Of a DNA stretch of 64,000 nt, positions 24,010-35,100 are shown one piece after another. Numbering within the stretch: position 1 is the stretch's first letter; each line of letters starts with the position of its first letter. The stretch comes from Datisca glomerata (taxonomy: Eukaryota; Streptophyta; Magnoliopsida; Cucurbitales; Datiscaceae). A program made the position numbers and the translations under genes. The DNA lies in contig QANY01013428.1 in NCBI GenBank assembly GCA_003255025.1, forward strand, positions 62,001-126,000, in the 5' to 3' direction. The notes under the pieces are model-generated. The model did not search any database. It was not told the origin of the DNA and saw only the letters and a list, made by a program, of their open reading frames with translations.

Positions 24010-24392
24010 CACGAGCGGTAACGTCTTTCACTAGTAAGGTGGCTCCAAATCTTAGTTACTTTAGTTAGGTCGCTTGTAACTTTCTTAACCTCCTCTGCTG
24101 GTTCCGCGTGAACCCTACCTTGTGAGGTGACACTTTCTCTTTCTTCTATCATATCCTCAGGATTATAGAGCATTAAAATGGGCGCTTCTCTCCTACACAA
24201 CGACATGGCATAACACTCTCTAGAGGACTTTTTCCCCCTGTAACAGTTCCCACACCATGTGGAGTGGGGAACTTCATGACTTGGTGGTAGGATAATGGGA
24301 CTTCTCTAGCCATGTGTATAAATGGTCGCCCCATGATCCCGTTGTAAGCTTAGGTGTCGTGGCCACTAGGAACTTTGTCATCAGCGTGACCT
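24010..24392 (-). pseudogene. Protease/RT linker of inverted Tat segment
   Basis: The minus strand reads AYNGIMGRPFIHMAREVPLS, then YHQVMKFPTPHGVGTVTGGK, the conserved stretch just after the aspartic protease in Tat-type pol. It is cut on the left at the inversion junction and on the right by an inserted sequence. Confidence 0.75.
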
Positions 24393-24660
24393 ACTGTGGG
24401 TAGGGGTGTAAATAGAACTGCAGGAACCGATTAAGCCGACCAAACTGAATCGAACTACATCAGTTCGATCGGTTTTTATAGTTGGTTATGGTCACTTTTC
24501 AAATGAGAAAAACATAAAAATCGATTCGGTTTACGGTTTTCAATTTTGAAAACCGTAAAAACCCAAACTGCACCGCAATATAAGTATAACCTAAACCTAA
24601 CTATAAAAGACTCATCTTTCCACTTCCTTCATACACCTCCCTAGTCCCTCCCCCTCTTCT

Positions 24661-24691
<31 letters not shown>

Positions 24692-25262
24692 GTTACATCA
24701 TGAATCTCCAGTGCGCCATTTTTCTTTGCGTCTCTAAAATCTTAAAACCCATAAAACTCTCACGTTCATAATCATACATACTCTCACTCAACCTACACAA
24801 CACACATTCAAAATCTAGCACACCTATATCAAAATCGTTATTTTAAACTGAGCGAATGAAAAAAAAAATAAGGGAATATATTTGGGATCGGCAGAGGGCA
24901 TACGACAAGAACTAGGTGGCCTTCCCCAAACAGAGATCGAGAAAAAACCCACTAGATCTGAGAGCTCTCTCCCAAATATCAAGCCTTTTTAGTTGAGATA
25001 CCAAGTCTCTCTCTAGAATGGCTGCTTGAACAAAGACGTCTCAGAAAAATTGAATATTAGGCTTTGTTGCAAGTGGGAAAGCCATGGATACCACCATCAT
25101 TGTCTATTTCCCTTGTTGGTGTGTATTTAACTTCAATTTGTTTAGTTTGTTTAGAATTTATTGATTTTTTAAGTTCATTCTTTGTTTTTAACGCTGTTTT
25201 AAATTTATTTTTAAGTGTAAATCATATGGTTCTGTGAGTTTTAGGGCAATTTTTTACGTTTT
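24393..25262. mobile_element. Insertion within protease region, hAT-like left end
   Basis: Protease coding sequence is interrupted between about 24,393 and 25,262. The insert opens TAGGGGTGTAAATAG, then GAACCGATTAAGCCGACCAA, resembling the 'TAGGGGTG...' terminal repeats and subterminal repeats of plant hAT elements. A (CT)n microsatellite lies at about 24,657-24,692. No matching right end or 8-bp duplication was found, so the right boundary is only where protease-like sequence resumes. The protease DTGSS active-site region is missing at this place. Confidence 0.45.
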
Positions 25263-25750
25263 GTGTTCTTTGAACGTTTGCGATGGCGAGGGTGACTACC
25301 AAGGCATCATTGTGGGGGTGGTGGACACCTACTAGGTCTCGATCTGTAAAGGTCACCTCTTCTTATGCAAGTATGAAGTAACAAGTGTTGGTGACATGTG
25401 GCTCTCCGTGAAGGTAATGAGACGTTATAGGGGCTACATTGAAATAGGCATTAGGTTCGCTCCTTGCTTGCCGGGCTAAGTTCCTCTGGCTTCGGTTGGA
25501 GTCGCCTCCGTGCAGTCCTCCCCATATGGTTCTTACCTCTCTAGTGGTTATTTTACGGGGTTATATTTCCTTGTCATCCCTCCGCGGTGGTGGTGGGTTG
25601 TGCTCTCATTGTCTGACAACCACATACTCCTTGAGATACCCCATTTGGACCAAGTTTTTGAGTTCCCGCTTGAGATCATGACATTCAGATGTGTGGTGCC
25701 CATGGTCCTTATGAAATAAGTAATATCTATTCTTGTGTCGGTGCTCTACG
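25263..25750 (-). pseudogene. Gag zinc-knuckle and protease start, inverted Tat segment
   Basis: The minus strand shows FHKDHGHHTSECHDLKRELK, then LVQMGYLKEYV (the usual end of Tat gag), and further down VTFTDRDLVGVHHPHNDALV, the strand leading into the protease active site. Several in-frame stops are present. Confidence 0.7.
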
Positions 25751-27091
25751 TTTCCTTTCAGTTTTTTTGGCTATCTCAGCAATCCCTTATCTCCGATTTA
25801 CATTAGTATCTACTCCCGAGGTGATGTTAATGGAGTTAGGCTAACAAATCGGTCTACATTAAAGACTTTGGTTTGCCTGGCTCATGCTCTCTTTCTTCCT
25901 GACGGGGTCTTTTCTTCACACGCTGTTGCTGAGGTTCCTTCTTTTCTTAGCTTGGCCTATCTTGGTTCGATCCCCATCTCGCGAGCTTAAGAGCTCAGCT
26001 GCACTCATATACTTTTGGGCGCATGTAAGGAGCTTAGCAAAACTTATGGATGTCTCATTTGCTAAGGACCATAACAATCTCTTTTCTCTTAGCCCGGCAA
26101 TCATTGCGGTGAGGGCTATGTCATCGTTGTATCCTTCCACTTTCAAGGCCTCCGCATTGAACCGACAACATAGTCGCGTAGGTTCTCATCTTTCTATTAT
26201 CTAACGGTGAAGAGATGAGTGGCAGGCTTCCTCTGATCTCTACCTTTTAGAAATTGATGGATGAACATCTTGTTGAGTTCATAAAATGATGAGATAGAGC
26301 CTGGCTTGAGCTGTCGATACCAAGAATGAGCTGAAGACGTTAGTAGAAGAGGGAACGCTTTACACATAATAGCCCCTAGGGTACCCTGGAGCTCCATCCA
26401 AGTCCTGAAAGTCTCCAAGTGCATAAAAGGGCCCCTAGTGCCATCTTAGGGCGTGATGGATTGATCTTAAACTGTGGGAGCATCTCAGCATTCATGATCT
26501 CCTCTGTGAATGGAGGTTTTACACGCTGAAGCAGGGCCTCTGCTGAGTAGGGGACCTCTATAGCTCGAACTCACCTCATGTCACATATTTTCTCTCGGAG
26601 TTGTCTTATCTCTGCCCCTAGCCCTAGATCGTTTTTCAACTATTTCCTTGCCTTTGGTATGCGCCTTTATTTTTTCATTGAGCATTGTGCATAGATCCTC
26701 GGGATTGTTAGGATCCGCACCCCCGGGCATCCAGCACTAGTCCCAATATTCTAATCTTGCTGTTCCAACTCATCTTCTATGTCCTTCTCTAGATTGTGAT
26801 TCTCAATGTGAGAGGCTTGACACTGATGGTTAAGGGCTAGAGTGAGGGCTTGGACCTGCTTCTAAAACTCGACAATTTCCTCTTGTTGGATAGGGTGGTT
26901 TCTTTGGGCATTGATCGTTCAATTTGGTTGGGGTACTAGGGTTGGCACCTCATCAGGAATTGGGGGATCCCTTGAATGCACGGAGGGGTCTGGCCCTGGC
27001 TTAGATACTGTCGTCCGGTTGGATCTTCGACTCAGTTTCTTAACTCTTCAGTTGAAAACTACAAGGCAACGTATGCTTACCTTTTCGTTCT
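25751..27091 (-). pseudogene. gag of inverted Tat segment, broken
   Basis: At 26,424-26,197 the minus strand reads LETFRTWMELQGTLGAIMCK, AFPLLLTSSAHSWYRQLKPG and SFYELNKMFIHQFLKG, a complete retrotransposon gag core. At 26,146-25,916 it continues MKVEGYNDDIALTAMIAGLR and AKLLTCAQKYMSAAELL. A stop separates the two parts. Upstream (higher coordinates) it runs to a primer site near 27,100, so this is a second gag start facing the first. Confidence 0.8.
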
Positions 27092-27107
27092 CATAGATGG
27101 CGCCAAT
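27092..27107 (-). promoter_or_regulatory. Second primer-binding site, inverted
   Basis: The minus strand reads TTGGCGCCATCTATGA directly after an LTR end (ATCAACA), close to the plant gypsy TTGGCGCCGTCTGTGG site. It faces the site at 23,142. Confidence 0.7.
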
Positions 27108-27310
27108 TGTTGATGGCTAAATCTCAGGGTGAGATCAGGCCAACAATGCTTGTGCTCCACTTCTCTCACCACACCTACAATGGGGGAAGGTAAAGTAGGA
27201 GACCAAGGAAGAAGTGGGGTGGTCTCCTTTTTACCCCGCCGAAGCTTAAGCCAGTAAGAGGGGAAGGAAAGCAAAGTAGACCTGAAGGAGGAAGTGCCGC
27301 GATGCTCGTA
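27108..27310 (-). repeat. LTR end of inverted Tat segment
   Basis: Reverse-complement alignment with the last ~200 bp of the element's LTRs: shared blocks include GTCTCCTACTTTACCTTC, ATTGTAGGTGTGG and CATTGTTGGCCTGATCTCA. Homology fades above about 27,310, so only the LTR end is present. Confidence 0.75.
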
Positions 27311-27539
27311 GGGATCTTTAAGTTGAGTATTGTCATATCTCCGCCCTCACCTTCTTGGGGAAAAAACATGGCAAATGCTCAATACACTTTATGTGAGCGA
27401 CCTGAGGAGGTGTAGAAAATCCACGGGAAGATCCTGCAAAGCTGTTAAAACCTCTAACTTCAGGCTGAGGAGCGCGGGATGACCCACCAAGGCCGTAGGG
27501 TTATTATTTACCTATCGAGGGGGGTGAGATGGATGGCCG

Positions 27540-28830
27540 ACGCTGTTAAGGGCGTTGTCGGTACGCTCGGGCATGAGAGGACCTTCCAGAATAGGCCCCG
27601 CTTTTTTACGTAGGGGAGGGATCCTTAACCTTTTCCCTCTTCCTCTTCTTAGATACATTCACCTGCTTCTTTGTCGTAGATCCACCTGAGGAAACAAACA
27701 AAGACATAATTTGCTTACTAAAAAACTTTCTACAAAGACATAGCAAAAAGAAGCGATGAATAGACAAGTTATTTACTAAGTGTTAAAAGTATGCCCCGAG
27801 GCATGTGGACAATGGCGGTGAGCAACAACGCCAATTTTACTAAGTTACGCACGTTCAGGAGGTCTGAATACTTTTGCCTCTCTGGCAGAATTTGGAATGC
27901 CAACTCGATCTGCTTCAGCATCACACAATTTAACTTAGGGCAGTAGCCTTTCATCCCTGCGATCACAAAAACATAAGGACCCTAACAGTTGCTAAGAACA
28001 TATTTGCTTATATGTATAAATATGTTGAATTGTAATGAAAGTGGACTCTCACTAGGAGTAAGTACAAGATCCGTGGGAGTAAACCTGCGAAGAACCTCCC
28101 ATGACTACTCGAGGGAGGACCCTACCCGTTTGGCCCACTCGTCACCAACAAAAAACCAACGGTCCTTAGTATCTCTATTATTGGATGGCAAGTTAAGCAC
28201 GGGGGCATGCGACTTCCCCCCACGAGGGCTCAAATAAAATAGCCTCGTTCCTCCACGTTTGAGCAGAAATAGATCTTGTATTACTTTGAAATCAAATGGA
28301 GTCTTAAGAATGACCCTCCATATCAAGTATACTCCTAAGTTATTCCTCCAAGAGTTAGGAAGGAGATGAAATGGGGTGAAGTGTAATCTTCTGAGAGCTA
28401 ACCTCACTATATCATGAAGGGGAAGCCAGAGCCCGACCTCAAAGTGGGACTCAGAAAAAGCAATCTCATCATCGGGAGGGGCACTGGCTAGCTAGTCGGG
28501 ATGAGGAAGTTGTAAAGTGATTAAGCCAGGAATGGAATACTTCTCCCGAAGCTCGTCCAAATGTTGTTGAGTCATGGTCCTCGGAGAAACATCATTAGCA
28601 TAAGTCTCCTTCGTGCTCCCCCCATCCTCACCCTCTCCGTGACCACTTCCCTCAACCCTTGAACCAACCTCAGGATTGGTCCCATCTGAGCCATGACTAC
28701 TAGCTGCTTGTCATTCACGACCCTCATGACCTCCAGTGTCCAATGAGGGGGACCCCGAAGATTCAGCCTCAGACGAACCCAACTCAACAAAAGAATCCTT
28801 TTCGAATTAGAAGCTGAAGACATGATTAAG
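27540..28830 (-). pseudogene. Antisense extra ORF of Tat element ('putative gypsy-type transposase' family)
   Basis: From an ATG at about 28,823 the minus strand gives an acidic, serine-rich start, then MTQQHLDELREKYSIPGLIT, PPDDEIAFSESHFEVGLWLP, LRRLHFTPFHLLPNSWRNNL and VIQDLFLLKRGGTRLFYLSP. The last blocks match the PF04195-type domain (GLRFPL...LhPNaWR...). A one-base shift near the start and a TAG at about 28,493 break it. Further down, LPERQKYSDLLNVRNLVKLA (about 27,900) and a basic stretch SKKRKREKVKDP (about 27,620) look like the C-terminal part with a possible nuclear signal. It is antisense to the element, just before the 3' LTR. Confidence 0.7.
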
Positions 28831-28974
28831 CAAAGAACGGGAAGCCAACTATGACCTGAAAAATACAAAATGTAAGGGTCATTCAATGTAGATGTAAAGG
28901 GGATGTAAAAATGGGTAAATGTATGATAATATCTGAAAAAGGGTAACAAAGTAATGAGTCTAATCCTACGTCCT

Positions 28975-29220
28975 CGGGTTCTCGAGGCTGGTCCTTGGGG
29001 AAACCTGAGGCCCCATCCTTGGGGGAACTTCAGGTCGCGTCCTCGGGGGAACCCGAGGCCCAGTCCTTAGGAGAACCTGAGGCCCCGTCCACGGGGGACC
29101 TATGGCCCCGACCTCAAGAGCACCCAACACCGTGACATCAGGAGCACCCGAGGCCCCGTCCTTAGGAGCACCTGAGGCTAGAGGATCCCAAGATCTCGAC
29201 CTTGGGTTCCCGAGGTCACC
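28975..29220. repeat. ~28-bp tandem repeat with CCCGAGG core
   Basis: About eight or nine imperfect units resembling GGGAACCCGAGGCCCAGTCC, with drift to GGAGCACC in later units. It lies between the start of the antisense ORF and the 3' LTR. Similar CCCGAGG/CCTCGGG words occur in the LTR itself (17,695-17,760). Confidence 0.75.
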
Positions 29221-29617
29221 GCCTCAAACTCTGAAGGCCAAGTCTTCAGGATAACTCTAGATCACAAATACACCCCTGCGACCATCCCACGCCTCGTCTA
29301 GTTATCCTTTATGAGAAATAAACGACAAGACAAAAGAAAAAGACAAGAGAGAGAGGAGTAACTTGCATCCAGTGAAGGAGAAACGGAGGAATGAAAATGA
29401 GGGGGTGAAGAGCCTCCTATTTATGAAGATCCAAAACTTATCCTAGCCATCCAAAGAACCTCTGGGTGGAAGGTTTAGATCACCTCAGATAACATGATCA
29501 TTATAACCCCTACACTAAAGCACTTGTCCTTTCACTTAGTCTATGAATAGGCAAAGATGCTCGTGTCATATATAAAAAAAGAACTAAGCTCCTCGAATCC
29601 ATGAATATTAACAACAT

Positions 29618-29636
29618 CGACGAGTGTGAGGGCAAT
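29618..29636 (+). promoter_or_regulatory. Polypurine tract of Tat element
   Basis: The sequence GACGAGTGTGAGGGCAAT directly before the 3' LTR is purine-rich and in the position where plus-strand synthesis is primed. Confidence 0.5.
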
Positions 29637-30554
29637 AGTTATACCCACCCGTTTCTCAGCTATCTAAAAAGACCTTTAAGGACAATAAGAAAGTCACCTA
29701 AGGACTGAATCTTGGGGAGACCCGAGGTCCCTTGACCCCATGGACACCCGAGGTCTGGGGCCTCAGGGATTCCAGTTCAATCCTCAGCTCAGGTCCCATG
29801 GAGTACTACACACTCGAAGCCAAGGGGGTGTACCTTGTACTTTCTCTAAGATAAAATATCTAAGCATTCTTGCAAGAAGGTGTTCGAGAAGGTCTTTTAC
29901 TCATGTCATGATAGGGGAGGAGGACGTAAGGGCGGAAAGCCTCACGCCCCAGCTCAAATTTGGCACCTAGGCCGAGGTAGAAGTTTGCAAGGTGTCATCG
30001 AATACATTTAATACACCTAGACCAATCAGAGGGTAGAGAACGAGAAAAGGAATGAAGCCCAACATCTAAGGAGTCAGCCAACCTACATCCAGCAGAGTGT
30101 CATTATACGCATTTAATATGTTCAGTCCAATGGAGACCGAGAAAGTACATAGAGGGGTATGAGGACATGTTGTCTTGACACCCGAGGTCATCACATGTTA
30201 CCTCGTACCTCACCAAGCCAATCAGAGAAGCTGAAAAGGTGGGGTTGGTCCGAGGAGGTGCCCTATTGGAGGAAAGGCCTGCTACAGTATGGAGACCAAC
30301 CCAGCCTGAGACCAACTTTCCACTCTAAATACCTTAGTAAATGCACTTTAACAGGTATGCAACAACTTCCAAACTACTTCTCTACTTTGCTCTCCTTCAC
30401 CCGTTACTGGCTAAAGTTTTAGAGGGGTAAAATGGAGATTACTCTCCTTCTTCCTTGGTCTCCTACTTTACCTTCTCCCATTACAGGTGTGGAGAGAGAA
30501 GTTGAGTACATACATTGTTGGCCTGATCTCATCCCTGAGATTTAGCTGTCAACA
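29637..30554 (+). repeat. 3' LTR of Tat element
   Basis: 918 bp. Begins AGTTATACCC (first base changed from TG) and ends GCTGTCAACA. It matches the two parts of the 5' LTR in order, without the CACTA insertion. The TATA box of the 5' copy is changed to TCTAAATA here. Confidence 0.85.
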
Positions 30555-30719
30555 TAAAGTATTCATTTTAACTTTGATATTAATTTTAAATCATAAGTAT
30601 ATTTAAACTGGTTTAACACGTGCAAGTCACGTATTTTTTATTAGTATATATTAAAAGGGACTCTCAAAATAGGGCCTTCTAAGTAAGTGTCCTAGGTCGA
30701 AGCCTAAGTCCCTTTAGGC

Positions 30720-31711
30720 TTGAGTTGACCCTTGCAAGAATAATAATTTGATTCTTATTGATGCTATATTACAATTTTTTCTCCCTAGGCTGTGGGCTGA
30801 ACCATGCTACAACGTCATAGTAATATTGAACAACATAACACTATATAGTGTTAGTCACGAGAAAAAGAAGCCAAATATTGAATTGTAAGACAAAGTCTAC
30901 CATATCTAAGTCAAGTACAAAGTCGTAAAATTAATCAAAGTATCTATAAGGCAAAGGTACCTAAATCTCATGACTTTTTGTCAATTTCCTCTAGTTGTAA
31001 AGACAACAACTTTTATTTGCTTAATATAGAGAAGGAAAAATTACTTAGGTTGTAGCCAAATATCTAAGAGCAAGCCACAAAGGCCCCTTTAACATTATCA
31101 ATGAAGAGACACCAACATGAAGGGCATAAGCTGTGAACCTGTCCAAGATTGCTCCTTGAGATACAACTCAACCATGACTCAGATCGCATTGAGCAAAGGC
31201 GTAGTCCAGGACATCTCCTAGGCTGTGGGCTGAACCATGGTCCAAGGTCCAGTCGTCCCTAAGGCCTTAGACTGAACCATGGTCAGAGGCCTAGACATCC
31301 ACCACCCAACAGATCAAAGGATTACACCAAGGTTCTGATCCTGGCCTACAAGTTCCGAAACCCCAGCTCCTACTATGTCTAAGGCCACATCGACGACCGA
31401 TAACCGTCTTCATATGTCCAGCCATGATATGGCTGATGCCCGTCTTCATATGCCGAGTCCTGATATAAACTTGGTCCAAGCATCACTTGGAGCCTACGTA
31501 AATAGATGTTGTCCTCCACTTATTTAAGTTATGTAATTTTCCTTCTTACTATTATTTTAACGCACTCTGCTGACTTGATTGTGAGAGTGTAGTAAGTAGG
31601 AGACCATCTCGTTAGCACGCTTACTACTTTCACTATCATTCATCATTTTTAAAGATTATAAATCATCGAGTGAAGCGTATCATCGTTGACATAGACTCTT
31701 TGCGTCTACAG
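30720..31711 (+). repeat. Probable solo LTR or LTR remnant, gypsy type
   Basis: ACGCACTCTGCTGACTTGAT (about 31,561) is like the transcript-start region of many gypsy LTRs, and the stretch ends ACTCTTTGCGTCTACA. The phrase GGCTGTGGGCTGAACCATG occurs at about 30,789 and 31,219, and a variant follows at 31,265. A related end, ATTCTTTGTATCTACA, is at 50,671. The left boundary is uncertain and no target duplication was found. Confidence 0.35.
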
Positions 31712-32180
31712 TTACCATATGATTAAAAAAGCACTAGATAGAAAAGACCTGGTAGTTATAACTCAAAATTTTTTATTAGTTATAACTCAAAATTTGTATC
31801 TTTAAAAATTAACGAATTTAAATACAAGTCTCAGACATACGATCGTCAATATTATTTCTCGTTTACTACATATATACCTAAGAATTTTGTATTAGTGTGT
31901 GATTATATAACAATTCTTTTCAAATGACATTTTAGCACAATCATATAAACACGTATAATGAACGTGTGCTATGATTAGTTGCTTTAAATGAACACTAAAA
32001 TTGATTGATAAACACCAACATAGATCATATTTTAACTTAAAAATTGTAATTACACGTCCTTAACTTCTGAAAAAAATAGGGTAGATCTAGCTCATTTCAG
32101 TGATACAACCTACTTTCGCCTACAACTACTACAAAGTTACACAAAAAGAGGAAAAATCAAGAATCAAAACTTTTTGCTCC
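31712..32180. other. Intergenic and 3' flank of MATE gene
   Basis: AT-rich. The stretch nearest 32,181 should hold the 3' untranslated region of the minus-strand MATE gene; a polyadenylation signal cannot be picked with confidence. ATTTTTTATTAGTTATAACT-like sequence is duplicated at about 31,750-31,800. Confidence 0.4.
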
Positions 32181-35100
32181 TCACACCAACCTATTATTTT
32201 CTGAACATCTTCCCTCAAATAATCTCTCCCTTGCCTTGCTCACCTGCAATATGAAAAGAATGTATTAAAAACAAAATTCTAAATAGAGTTTTGCAAGAAG
32301 CAGTCCAACTGCCGTTAATGTATCTTTTGTTTGGATGCCTTGCGAATGACAGGAAATTCTGCATAAAAATGAAAAGGGATAGTCCCATGAACCAAATATA
32401 TTTTCAGGTAAATTACACTAATCTCCCTACATAGATAGCCCTGTAATTTCAATAGTTACACAGCTTTCTCGCTGTTAGTGATTTTATGCGTCTAAAACGT
32501 GTTTGACATATTCTCAAATACTTAACACACGCAAATTCTTTTTTCATTGAAGGACTCGGAGCAAAACAACAAAATAATTGAAAAAAAAAATTGCCTACAT
32601 GATTCTCTCATGATCGCCTGAACGGGAGAAAATCGTGATCCAAAACGTTGTTCCTTATCTCAAGAAACATTTCCCAAGGAAAAAATGATTCTAGGAAAAA
32701 ACAAACAGGGCAGCAAGAGTTACAGATTAAATAAAAATATTCAGCAACGAAGGCTACTTCACCTGTTGATCCCAATTTATACGACTTGTAACAATAGAAA
32801 GCAGCACAGTTTGTACAAATGCCCCAACTTGTATTCCAATCCACAGGCCTCTTCCTCTTAGCTTTACCAAGAAACTTAGGATTGCAGCAACTGGAATTCC
32901 ACAAAGGTAGAATGCCCCCAGGTTGACATAAGCTCCTCTATCTTGCCACCCACATCCTCTTGCAATCCCTATTTCCAGAAAGAGAATTAATAACATGTGG
33001 CAAACTACAGTTTTGGTCCTCAAAGTTCACTTTGATTCTCAATTTAGTCCAAGTCTTATTTTCTTAATCAAAGACTCGAATAATTTACAATGTTGCAGTC
33101 GAATCCTTCTGTTAGCCTTAAAGTTCTATTTATTTTTATATCGTTGACGAACCTAGAGAATTGAAGCATACCTCGACGTTGATAAACATCTAAGTTACCA
33201 ACAACACAAACAATTTCAAGATTTGAGGCTCAACAAAATGACTTGATTGCAAAGTTTTCAATTACTCGGTTACTTGATTGAAAAAAAATGAACTATTTTT
33301 TTTATCGGTTGAAAAAAATAAACTATAGAGAACAAATTGGGAATAACAGTCTACTTGGAGATCCAAAAGCGTATTTTACCCCTATTAAAATTGTCAAAAG
33401 ACGTTTTGAAATGCAAAGAGTCAAACACAGAAGTTTACCAGAAAGGACCCCTTGTATGCTGTCCAGTATCACAGATAAACAAATTAGAGGCGCCATAGAG
33501 GTGACATAGTCCACAACTTCTTTCTCATTACTGAAAACGTATCCGAAAACACGGCGAATGGCAAAGAGCGTCATGCTTACAATACTAGCTTCTGCAACTG
33601 CAAGAATTATCACTGCGAAAGTAGCTATACGTGCAGCCTGTGGGCTCCCAGCTCCTAGTTCATTTGACACTCTTGTGCTACACATGGCCAAATAGATAAG
33701 TGATATGTCAAAGCATGAATCTGATTCTTCAAAATGGAAAGACAAAAAGTGTGATCGAATTTCGCCGCTGTTTGGTTGGTGATTTAATTTGATTTCTGTT
33801 TTTAAAGTTTTAAAAAAACCGAAGAAACATTGTTTGTTTTTAGATAGTAAACCGTTTCCTTGTTTCACTATATTCTAAAAGCTGATTTTCAAATTACAAA
33901 CCAGAAAATAATAAAATAACATACACTTGAAGGTATGTGCATGAGGTTTTTAAGCATACCTTCCTGCAGCACCAAGCCCATATGGTATTGCATACAGTGT
34001 TGAGATTGTTGTAAGACTGTTCAGACAAGATAATGATAATTAAAAGTAATAAATAATTAATTTCTCTGAGAAATCGATTATATACAATCAAGTGGGAAAT
34101 AAACATGACTTGTTTTTTTAATATTTTTGAAAGATTTTGTCTTTTCTTATATGGAGTCTTACTCTTACCACACAGACAAAACTGAAGTTTCAAGCTCCGG
34201 ATTTGGCAAAAGCCCAGAGAGTAAGACAAGAAGCTCATATGACCACCATTCAAGGCTGCAATCATGAATATCAAGACAATTCATTAAATAAAAATCTCTA
34301 CTTTCCATAAAGAAATACATAAAAATCTAAAAATGCGAATGATCACTGTGTTGTCAGTTTATGTCGTGCTACAAAGCATTGCGTTTTGGAAAAGCAAAAT
34401 TCTTATGGAATAGGAAAGGGAGACAATAGCTCACCATATCATTATTGCAGAAGGGATAGCAAAGCGAAAGAACTCTCCAATTCCTCGGAACAACTCTATC
34501 GAAATTCCACAGCGGGTTTTCGCACAGGCAGAAGAGAATCTCATGTAAAATGCAAGCAAAATCACATTTAACCAATTTGAAATATTAATTGATAACGCTC
34601 CTCCAAGATTCTTGAGACCAGACTTAAACACTAAGGCCCAACAGAGTGGAACATGGAAACAAAGGGTGATACAAGAGCAAATAACCATTGGCAAAATCAA
34701 ACTTTGCGTCTGGAAATATCTGACAAGTGGTTGAAGTGCTGCATAAGCAAAGAGAGAAGGTACAAGCCAGATAGTAAACCTCCCAGCTTCATGTGAAATC
34801 AGAGGATCTTGGCCAAGCAAAATTAGTATTTCTCCAATGTATAGCCATAACACCGATAAAGGGACACAAACTAAGAAGAGGGAAAATATAGCAGTGTAAG
34901 TCTGAAGTCCAAGTTTTTGATATTGCTGAGCTCCATAAGCTTGTCCACATAAAGTTTCAAGTCCACTAGACATGCCCAACTGTTTTAAGCAAACAATTTA
35001 TTGAATCCATTCAGTCATTGCGTCAGATATGAGAAAACCCAATTGAGAATGATTAAAGTACTTTCATGGGTAAAGTAAGATTGTATTGTGCACAAAAGCC

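Larger units (their letters stand above)
17634..30554 (+). mobile_element. Rearranged Tat-type Ty3/gypsy retrotransposon with intact target duplications
   Basis: The LTRs at 17,634-23,141 (split by a CACTA element) and 29,637-30,554 are about 0.9 kb each and share sequence throughout. The element is flanked by a perfect 5-bp duplication, TAAAG at 17,629-17,633 and 30,555-30,559. A primer site follows the 5' LTR and a purine tract precedes the 3' LTR. The interior holds the start of gag in sense, then an inverted protease-gag-primer site-LTR end (24,010-27,310), then an antisense extra ORF. No reverse transcriptase, RNase H or integrase is present, so it could have moved only with help from an autonomous relative. 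Confidence 0.85.

Noticed and set aside
25496..26204. Several plus-strand frames over 60 codons
   Set aside because: They oppose the clear minus-strand gag and zinc-knuckle reading, so they are shadows.
28572..28949. 125-codon minus-strand frame as an independent gene
   Set aside because: It is a frameshifted reading of the acidic start of the antisense Tat ORF; the next frame gives the coherent protein.
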